Positions 1 to 4,512 of a stretch of 7,198 nucleotides of DNA are shown here, one piece after another. The position numbers were made by a program, and so were the translations under genes. The notes beneath the pieces are model-generated. The model worked only from the letters and a program-made list of their open reading frames with translations, was not told the DNA's origin and ran no database searches. The number at the start of each line of letters is the position of its first letter. Position 1 is the first letter of the stretch. This DNA is from Firmicutes bacterium UBA5301 (GTDB lineage: Bacteria > Bacillota > UBA5301). Location: positions 4,488-11,685 of the forward strand of contig DHRX01000064.1 of the NCBI GenBank assembly GCA_002408345.1, given 5' to 3'.

Positions 1-565
1 CGAAGGCCCCTAAGTGACCTAATACCCCTAATAACAGCAGAATTGTGGCTAGGTTATGGATTTGGGTGGCCCACTGAATAGATGTAATGTTTAAGTGAAC
101 CCCTGGTAGATTTTTATATACTTTAATTAAGCCGGTAACAACGATAACTAAAAGGTTGCTACCGATAAAGAGATAGGAAAGTCGTTGTTCTGCTAAGTAT
201 TTATCAGAAGCTGGTTCTTGCCCAATACCCACTAAAGCAAGCATGATTTTAGCAGACGTTTTTAAGTCGCCTTTTTTCGGCCAAAGGTCAAAGTTGCGAG
301 TGAAAAGTACTTCAGCCAGATGATAAGAGACGGCTATGGTCAGTACTAATGCTGCAATATAGTGCATCAAAAGGGTTAAAGGGTAATCACCAGCCCAACC
401 TAGCCCCGGCAAGTTCACTACACCAAAACGTTTATACATTGGCAATTGACCGAATCCAGAAAAAAACAGCACGAAAGTAGAAAGGACGACGGCCCAGTGT
501 ACAAGGATAGAAGTAAAACTTTGCCGCTTTATCTTTTTTTCTGTCCATAAAATTTTATTGTTCAT
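1..565 (-). CDS. Cytochrome b subunit, formate dehydrogenase gamma (FdnI)-like, partial at the 3' end
   Basis: This is a membrane diheme b-type cytochrome that would pass electrons between the adjacent ferredoxin subunit and the menaquinone pool. The first 188 residues are visible and the rest runs off the left edge; FdnI-type proteins are about 210-220 residues, so only a short tail should be missing. Four hydrophobic segments are seen at about 20-40, 62-88, 129-149 and 164-186. Candidate heme ligands are H23, H68 (or H82), H170 and H184; the 14-residue H170-H184 spacing matches the paired histidines of the last FdnI helix as I recall them. The ATG overlaps the end of the upstream ferredoxin gene by 11 bp and has an AAGGAGA site inside that gene, so the two are translationally coupled. 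A partner cytochrome of a HybA-like or thiosulfate/polysulfide-type complex is possible; the b561-like fold is secure, the catalytic partner is not. Confidence 0.85.
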   Translation of the reverse strand, partial: MNNKILWTEKKIKRQSFTSILVHWAVVLSTFVLFFSGFGQLPMYKRFGVVNLPGLGWAGDYPLTLLMHYIAALVLTIAVSYHLAEVLFTRNFDLWPKKGDLKTSAKIMLALVGIGQEPASDKYLAEQRLSYLFIGSNLLVIVVTGLIKVYKNLPGVHLNITSIQWATQIHNLATILLLLGVLGHLGAF

Positions 566-1460
566 CTGCACCATCTCCTTTCATTTTTTTATGAGCTGCT
601 ATTCCAGCAGCAGCAACGCCGGCGATCGGAGCAAAAAGTAAGGCCTGTGCCAATCCATTAGGGGTATCAAGGACATTTTCAGCTTCGACAGGCATACGCA
701 GTTGTTCCCCTTGGGCAACTAGGGCTTTATCTATTTCTACAAAAGAGACTTGAGATACATAGAAGGTAGAAGTTCCCCCACCTTCTTGCTCCCCATAAAT
801 ATAGCCGTCAAGCTCCTGCGCTCTTTGGTGAGCTAGTTTGCGCATAGCTTCTTTTTCGCCATATTGAATGGCTCCTTGGGGACAGGCCGGTATACAGGCT
901 GGTACCTGACCAGCTCTAATGCGTTGAATACATCCATCACATTTAAACATTACCCCAGCTCCAAAAGGTAGGGGTTCTAACTTTTTATAAAATCCGATTC
1001 CTTTTTTTAGTTGTGGTATATGCCATGGGCAAACAGCCTTACATTTTTGGCCACCAAGACAGTAATTTTCATCAATTACTACCGGGCCTTCAGGGGTTTT
1101 TTCATTAATACTAAAAGGGCAGAGTTGGGCACATGCTGGGTTGTCACAATGCATACATTTACGGGGAATATAAACTTCGGTATTACCATTTTCGGTTTCC
1201 ACGACTACATGCTGAACATAGAGATAATTGTCAGGGGTTAATCCGACCGGTTGAGAATTTTCCGGCTGATTATGTTCCTTTTGGCAAGCTAGGGAACATT
1301 TACCACAACCGTCACATTTGGTTAGATCAATGACCATTCCCATTTCGGTAGCCGGATTTGCGCTAGCTAGAGCTGGTAGACTACAGGCGGTGGCAGTTCC
1401 GGCTATAGTAGCTGCTGCGGTTCGCCGTAAAAATTGGCGACGGGAGATTTTTCCGTCCAT
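555..1460 (-). CDS. Tat-exported 4Fe-4S ferredoxin subunit (FdnH/HybA-type beta subunit)
   Basis: This 301-residue electron-transfer subunit carries a chain of Fe-S clusters between a catalytic subunit outside the membrane and the cytochrome b encoded next. A twin-arginine signal lies at 1-35 (SRRQFL at 6-11, then an Ala-rich hydrophobic stretch). Four cysteine groups follow in the order of DMSO-reductase-family beta subunits: C49/C52/C55/C59, C102/C105/C110/C114, C134/-/C140/C144 and C174/C177/C189/C193. The third group has Gly137 where the second Cys is expected. A C-terminal hydrophobic helix at about 268-289 would anchor it, as in FdnH and HybA. The start at 1460 is chosen because AAGGAGGAG lies 5 bases before it and the Tat motif follows; an in-frame ATG 36 bases upstream would place that ribosome site inside the gene. 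Unlike FdnH, it carries its own Tat signal, a HybA-like trait. It is first in its unit; no molybdopterin or NiFe catalytic gene precedes it. Confidence 0.9.
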   Translation of the reverse strand: MDGKISRRQFLRRTAAATIAGTATACSLPALASANPATEMGMVIDLTKCDGCGKCSLACQKEHNQPENSQPVGLTPDNYLYVQHVVVETENGNTEVYIPRKCMHCDNPACAQLCPFSINEKTPEGPVVIDENYCLGGQKCKAVCPWHIPQLKKGIGFYKKLEPLPFGAGVMFKCDGCIQRIRAGQVPACIPACPQGAIQYGEKEAMRKLAHQRAQELDGYIYGEQEGGGTSTFYVSQVSFVEIDKALVAQGEQLRMPVEAENVLDTPNGLAQALLFAPIAGVAAAGIAAHKKMKGDGADEQ

Positions 1461-1465
1461 ACTGA

Positions 1466-1474
1466 CTCCTCCTT
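1466..1474 (-). promoter_or_regulatory. Ribosome binding site deciding the ferredoxin subunit start
   Basis: AAGGAGGAG reads on the minus strand and ends 5 bases before the ATG at 1460. It fixes the start there and excludes the in-frame ATG at 1496, which has no such site. Confidence 0.85.
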
Positions 1475-1494
1475 CGGAAAGATAAGAGCAAAAC

Positions 1495-1510
1495 AATATT
1501 AGGATATTAG
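1495..1510 (-). repeat. Tandem 8-bp repeat over the predicted transcription start
   Basis: Plus-strand AATATTAG (1495-1502) and GATATTAG (1503-1510) share ATATTAG in direct orientation with an 8-bp period. A third imperfect copy (ATATTAT, 1512-1518) overlaps the -10 hexamer. Its placement over the predicted start point is compatible with a repressor site, but AT-richness alone could produce it. Confidence 0.35.
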
Positions 1511-1513
1511 TAT

Positions 1514-1541
1514 ATTATAATTAGAATATGTATCTTGTCAA
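1514..1541 (-). promoter_or_regulatory. Sigma-A-type promoter of the ferredoxin/cytochrome b unit
   Basis: On the minus strand TTGACA (1536-1541) and TATAAT (1514-1519) are both perfect consensus hexamers, separated by 16 bases. Transcription should start near 1507, giving a leader of about 45 bases before the ATG at 1460. The promoter lies just after the terminator of the upstream ABC ATPase gene, so the ferredoxin/cytochrome pair forms its own transcription unit. Such a strong core promoter suggests either high constitutive expression or control by a repressor. Confidence 0.8.
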
Positions 1542-1566
1542 TACTTTTAGTTAAAACCAGTAGAGG

Positions 1567-1597
1567 AAAAAGAAAGGAGAGCTGTTTAGGCTCTCCT
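1567..1597 (-). terminator. Rho-independent terminator after the ABC ATPase gene
   Basis: On the minus strand AGGAGAGC (1590-1597) pairs perfectly with GCTCTCCT (1575-1582) around a 7-base loop. It is followed directly by a T-rich tract (TTTCTTTTT) at 1574-1566. It begins 28 bases after the ATPase stop codon and ends the lacI-msmX transcript. The plus-strand reading has no T tract, so it acts in one direction. Confidence 0.9.
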
Positions 1598-1625
1598 CAT
1601 TTACTATGAAACTGTGTAGAATAGG

Positions 1626-2735
1626 TTAAATTATTGCCAATTCAGTAGTTTGGTCGAAAAGATGCATTTTACTCAGGCGTAAACTAACCTGGTGTTGTTT
1701 GTTGGGTCGAGCAGTAGTGTGGGCATCGACTCGGGCGATAAAGGGATCAGAACCGATTCGACCATGGACAAAGCATTCATTACCCATAGGTTCTACGACT
1801 TCTACAGCGACATTAATGTAGGGGGTTTCATGAGTAACCCCTTCAGTACTAGAATCAACGATATCTTCAGGTCGAATACCGAAAATTAACTCTTTACCAT
1901 TGTATGAGCGTAGTTGGTCAATATTATGTAGTCGATTTTCGGGTATAGGCACGGAGAACCCAGAGGTTTGGATGATTAATTGGTTATCTTCTTCTGTTAG
2001 ACGGCAAGGGAAAAAGTTCATAGCTGGACTACCGATGAACCCAGCAACAAAGGCATTAATCGGGCGTTCATAAATATCTAAAGGCTGACCAACTTGTTGA
2101 ATAATGCCATCTTTCATGACTACAATGCGATCTCCCATGGTCATCGCTTCAACTTGGTCATGGGTAACGTAAATGATTGTTGCCTCTAGTCGTTGATGAA
2201 GTTTGCTAATCTCTGAACGCATTTGAACCCGGAGTTTTGCATCTAGATTGGAGAGCGGCTCGTCGAGGAGGAAGGCCCGGGGTTCCCTGACAATGGCTCG
2301 GCCTAAGGCTACTCGCTGCCGTTGGCCTCCCGAAAGTTCTTTGGGTTTGCGTTTCATTAAACTAGCGATATCCAGGAGCTCAGCTGCTTCATTGACTCGG
2401 CGCTGGATTTCAGCTTTAGGCATCTTACGTAAGCGCAAAGCGAAAGACATATTTTGATAGACATTCATGTGAGGGTAAAGGGCGTAGTTTTGAAAGACCA
2501 TAGCGATATCCCGATCTTTCGGGGGTACATCGTTAACTAAACGATCACCGATGTAGATTTCACCGCTAGTAACCTCTTCAAGTCCGGCGATCATACGCAG
2601 GGTAGTTGACTTACCGCAGCCAGAAGGGCCTACTAACACAACGAATTCTTTGTCAGCAATTTCTAAGTTGACGTTTTTAACGGCTTGAAAGTTTCCATAG
2701 TTTTTACAAACGTCTTTCAATAACACTCTTGCCAT
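1626..2735 (-). CDS. msmX: ABC sugar-importer ATPase, MsmX/UgpC/MalK type
   Basis: This 369-residue cytoplasmic ATPase powers carbohydrate ABC importers of the CUT1 class; MsmX-type proteins are often shared by several importers. All nucleotide-binding motifs are intact: Walker A GPSGCGKST at 36-44, Q-loop Q82, signature LSGGQ at 134-138, Walker B ending D158-E159, D-loop SNLD at 162-165 and switch H192. The C-terminal part, from about 240 to 369, is the TOBE/MalK regulatory domain, with GIRPEDI at 286-292. Length matches the family. The ATG at 2735 has TAGGAGGT 7 bases upstream. It follows the LacI-type gene by 22 bases and should be its operon partner; a terminator closes the unit. No substrate-binding protein or permease is in the window, so it must serve importers encoded elsewhere. 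Function as a sugar-class ATPase is secure; its substrate is unknown. Confidence 0.93.
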   Translation of the reverse strand: MARVLLKDVCKNYGNFQAVKNVNLEIADKEFVVLVGPSGCGKSTTLRMIAGLEEVTSGEIYIGDRLVNDVPPKDRDIAMVFQNYALYPHMNVYQNMSFALRLRKMPKAEIQRRVNEAAELLDIASLMKRKPKELSGGQRQRVALGRAIVREPRAFLLDEPLSNLDAKLRVQMRSEISKLHQRLEATIIYVTHDQVEAMTMGDRIVVMKDGIIQQVGQPLDIYERPINAFVAGFIGSPAMNFFPCRLTEEDNQLIIQTSGFSVPIPENRLHNIDQLRSYNGKELIFGIRPEDIVDSSTEGVTHETPYINVAVEVVEPMGNECFVHGRIGSDPFIARVDAHTTARPNKQHQVSLRLSKMHLFDQTTELAII

Positions 2736-2757
2736 AATCTGTACCTCCTAGTAAAAT

Positions 2758-3708
2758 TTAGACCCAAAATAGAGAACCACAAGACTCTCGAATTACTAAT
2801 TTAGGTAGAATCGGTGGACGGGACTGGGGATTGTCTATTAAAAGATCAACGGCTCTTTCACCTAGGTTAAACCACGGCATCCGAACGGTTGTTAACGGTG
2901 GTTCAGCATAGGATGCTGGGGGATCATCATTACAACTGACCAAAGCAATATCTACAGGAACTTGGAGTCCTTTACGAGTTAAAGCACGTAATACACCAAT
3001 GGCCAAATTATCGTTAAAAGTAACAAAGGCTTCTGGAAGCAAGGAGGCTGTCAGTTTATCGGCAGCAACATAGCCGCCTGGAGCGGTGGCTTCGGTAGGG
3101 AGAATAGTAATTTTAATACCGATCTGGGCGGCTAAGTTAGCCACGTTATTCTCGATGAATGGGTTGTTACTAAACTCATTAGGTATTAGAAATAGTATGG
3201 TGTTTTTGCCAAGTTCGGCTAAGTGGTTAAAAGCTAGTTGAAAGGCGGTCCAGTATGGGAAATACGCTGGTTCCGGCCAAGAGCAAATGACAGTAGGAAA
3301 TGGAAGGTTTGTTTTTTTATCGGGGTATAAGTCTACCAAGATTAGCCCCTCTACCCCTTTTGCCCGTAGTTCCAAAAGTAGTTGATCGGTTATCTGGTCT
3401 TGAAAAAGTAAGCTAAAGCTATAATCAAATTTATAGGTACGAGCGCCTATGCCTTGCAAAAGTCCGGTTAGTCCAGCTTCAGAAGAGAGTTGGCTGAAGC
3501 GGGTGGAGACGATGACGGCGATACTATTAACTTTTTTTCCAACAAGGCCTCGAGCTAAGGTATTAGGGGTATAATTTAATGCGCTAACCGCCTGTAATAC
3601 TTTGGCCCGGGTTGCGGCTGAAACTTTTTGTGAGTCGTTGAGTACGTAGGAGACTGTAGCGGTAGATACACCTGCTAAGCGAGCGACATCTTTAATAGTA
3701 ATCTCCAC
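2758..3708 (-). CDS. LacI-family transcriptional repressor
   Basis: This 316-residue DNA-binding regulator has a LacI helix-turn-helix at 3-25 (IKDVARLAGVSTATVSYVLN), a hinge helix near 45-58 and a periplasmic-binding-protein-like effector domain from about 60 on. The second half is typical: FNDNLAIG near 231-238, VPVDIALVS near 250-258, and LTTVRMPWFNLGERAVDLL near 272-290. The first half is divergent: the stretch after PTVICSW (138-144) is rich in aromatic residues and lacks the usual acidic sugar contact, and the common GFDD is replaced by SCNDD at 258-262. The GTG at 3708 is chosen because AGGAGGAA lies just upstream and the helix-turn-helix begins at residue 3. The frame stays open further upstream (to 3912) but that extension is unlike the family. 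The palindrome at 3728-3741 is its likely own operator. It probably controls the downstream ABC ATPase; its effector is unknown, probably a sugar or sugar phosphate. Confidence 0.9.
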   Translation of the reverse strand: MEITIKDVARLAGVSTATVSYVLNDSQKVSAATRAKVLQAVSALNYTPNTLARGLVGKKVNSIAVIVSTRFSQLSSEAGLTGLLQGIGARTYKFDYSFSLLFQDQITDQLLLELRAKGVEGLILVDLYPDKKTNLPFPTVICSWPEPAYFPYWTAFQLAFNHLAELGKNTILFLIPNEFSNNPFIENNVANLAAQIGIKITILPTEATAPGGYVAADKLTASLLPEAFVTFNDNLAIGVLRALTRKGLQVPVDIALVSCNDDPPASYAEPPLTTVRMPWFNLGERAVDLLIDNPQSRPPILPKLVIRESCGSLFWV

Positions 3709-3712
3709 GGTC

Positions 3713-3720
3713 TTCCTCCT
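3713..3720 (-). promoter_or_regulatory. Ribosome binding site deciding the LacI-type start
   Basis: AGGAGGAA reads on the minus strand 4 bases before the GTG at 3708. It selects that GTG over any start in the open frame upstream. Confidence 0.85.
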
Positions 3721-3727
3721 AGAAGAG

Positions 3728-3741
3728 TTTAAACGTTTAAA
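3728..3741. promoter_or_regulatory. Palindromic LacI-type operator
   Basis: TTTAAACGTTTAAA is a perfect 14-bp palindrome with a central CG, the arrangement bound by LacI/CcpA-family dimers. It lies 19 bases upstream of the LacI-type start codon, directly before the ribosome site, so autoregulation is the simplest reading. It also sits in the divergent region, 119 bases before the plus-strand exported gene, and could affect that side. It lacks the TG...CA flanks of a standard CcpA cre site. Confidence 0.75.
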
Positions 3742-3789
3742 TATTTCTGTTAAGTAGAGCCCTTTCCTGCTATTAGACAAAGTTTTATT

Positions 3790-3828
3790 AACTTTCTTGT
3801 AGGATTTATTGGTTAGGCCAAGAAAGTT
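3790..3828. repeat. Perfect 10-bp inverted repeat, 19-bp spacer
   Basis: AACTTTCTTG (3790-3799) and CAAGAAAGTT (3819-3828) are exact reverse complements. In RNA of either strand this could form a stem with a 19-base loop; as DNA it could be two half-sites for a regulator. It lies 32 bases before the plus-strand start codon, probably in that leader or around its promoter. No T tract follows, so it is not a classical terminator. Confidence 0.6.
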
Positions 3829-3844
3829 TAAGGAAACAAAGGAA

Positions 3845-3852
3845 AGAGGTGG
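3845..3852 (+). promoter_or_regulatory. Ribosome binding site deciding the NlpC/P60-like start
   Basis: AGAGGTGG ends 8 bases before the ATG at 3861. It overlaps the in-frame GTG at 3849, which therefore is unlikely to be the start. Confidence 0.65.
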
Positions 3853-3860
3853 TTTTGCTA

Positions 3861-4445
3861 ATGCGTAGTTTGATGAGGTTATCCTCTTTGTTAATAGCAG
3901 TTGTGTTAGCAATTACTGCTCCGGTTATAGCTGCTGGAGAATACACTCTGCGGACTGTTACTGTAGAGCAGGCTCAGTCGGCGGCAGATTTGGCGTTAGC
4001 TTATGCTAGGGCTGGGGTCCCCTATAAGTTGGCGGGGCACCTTACGCTTCAGGAGTTTCAGGCAGGTACCGTAGAGGGTGGAGTTGATGCTTCTGGTTTA
4101 GTAGTCAACGTTTATCGTGAGGTGTTAGGTGAGATACGCTGGGCTGGTGGCGGTGGAGAAGATCCGTTGTTATTAGCAGATATTGCTAGCGCAACCTTCT
4201 TCAACTGGAATACCTTACCGGTAAGGGTGGACGATCTTTGTCCTGGAGATTTACTCTTCTTTAAAAATGCTAGTGGGCGCATCTCCGGTGTAGGCTTATT
4301 TTTGGAAAAAAATGGTGATTTAGTCCGCTATGTTGTAGCTTCTGCCAATAAGGGTCGGGTTATTAAGACCTTTCTTAATACTAAAAACCAATCTTGGCAC
4401 CAAAGTTTTGCTGGGGCCGGAAGACTAACCTACTGGCAAAAGTAA
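3861..4445 (+). CDS. Exported NlpC/P60-fold protein lacking catalytic residues
   Basis: This is a 194-residue secreted or membrane-tethered protein. A signal sequence spans about 1-25 (basic start MRSLMR, hydrophobic core, VIAA). The rest aligns by eye to an NlpC/P60 cysteine-peptidase domain, the fold of cell-wall endopeptidases: AYARAGVPYKLAG at 47-59 for the usual A..GTPY..GG, GVDASGLVVNVY at 74-85 for G.DCSG.V..vy, LCPGDLLFF at 126-134, and ISGVGLFL at 141-148 for the usual SHVGIYL. The catalytic Cys is Ala77, the catalytic His is Gly143, and the usual HA near the third polar residue is VAS (159-161). The only cysteine, C127, is in the PGDL motif. It is therefore probably not a peptidase; a binding or scaffold role is an inference. 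About 67 bases separate it from the antiporter gene on the same strand, so co-transcription is likely. Family assignment is moderately secure. Confidence 0.75.
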   Translation: MRSLMRLSSLLIAVVLAITAPVIAAGEYTLRTVTVEQAQSAADLALAYARAGVPYKLAGHLTLQEFQAGTVEGGVDASGLVVNVYREVLGEIRWAGGGGEDPLLLADIASATFFNWNTLPVRVDDLCPGDLLFFKNASGRISGVGLFLEKNGDLVRYVVASANKGRVIKTFLNTKNQSWHQSFAGAGRLTYWQK

Positions 4446-4478
4446 AGTTTGAATAAACTAAGTCCAAGCAGGCCGATA

Positions 4479-4508
4479 CTACCCTGAGGAGATTGTACCA
4501 GGGGGTAG
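4479..4508 (+). promoter_or_regulatory. Hairpin that could cover the antiporter ribosome site
   Basis: CTACCCTG (4479-4486) can pair with CAGGGGGTAG (4499-4508), with two extra G bulged on the 3' side. The 3' arm contains the GGGGG (4501-4505) that is the only purine-rich site at proper distance from the GTG at 4513. The loop holds GAGGAG (4486-4491), which is too far from the start to serve well. No T tract follows, so it is not a terminator. A translational control role is an inference. Confidence 0.4.
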
Positions 4509-4512
4509 AGTC

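Larger units (their letters stand above)
3709..3860. promoter_or_regulatory. Divergent intergenic control region
   Basis: These 152 bases separate the minus-strand LacI-type gene from the plus-strand NlpC/P60-like gene and must hold both promoters. The operator palindrome and a 10-bp inverted repeat are the only clear elements. On the plus strand TGCTATTAG (3768-3776) could be an extended -10, but the -35 position is poor. On the minus strand TTGTCT (3773-3778) could be a -35, but no good -10 follows. I do not call either promoter. Confidence 0.6.

Noticed and set aside
1011..1333. Plus-strand open frames opposite the ferredoxin subunit gene
   Set aside because: They mirror a clearly coding cysteine-motif gene, have no ribosome site and resemble no protein family I know.
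1461..1496. In-frame upstream extension of the ferredoxin subunit with an ATG at 1496
   Set aside because: It would place the strong AAGGAGGAG ribosome site inside the gene and put 12 residues before the Tat motif. The predicted transcription start near 1507 would also leave almost no leader.
3728..3741. CcpA cre site
   Set aside because: The palindrome has the central CG but T/A in place of the conserved TG and CA flanks; a LacI-type self operator fits better.
3748..3776. Plus-strand promoter with extended -10 TGCTATTAG
   Set aside because: The -10 matches four of six bases and the -35 position (TGTTAA) is poor, so it is mentioned but not called.
3849..3860. GTG start at 3849 for the NlpC/P60-like gene
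   Set aside because: It overlaps the AGAGGTGG ribosome site that fits the ATG at 3861.
3709..3912. In-frame upstream extension of the LacI-type protein
   Set aside because: It overlaps the start of the divergent gene and covers the operator. It also adds about 68 residues before a helix-turn-helix that normally lies at the N-terminus, and a good ribosome site precedes the GTG at 3708.
4479..4508. Terminator between the NlpC/P60-like gene and the antiporter gene
   Set aside because: The inverted repeat is imperfect and followed by GTCGTGCC, not a T tract.
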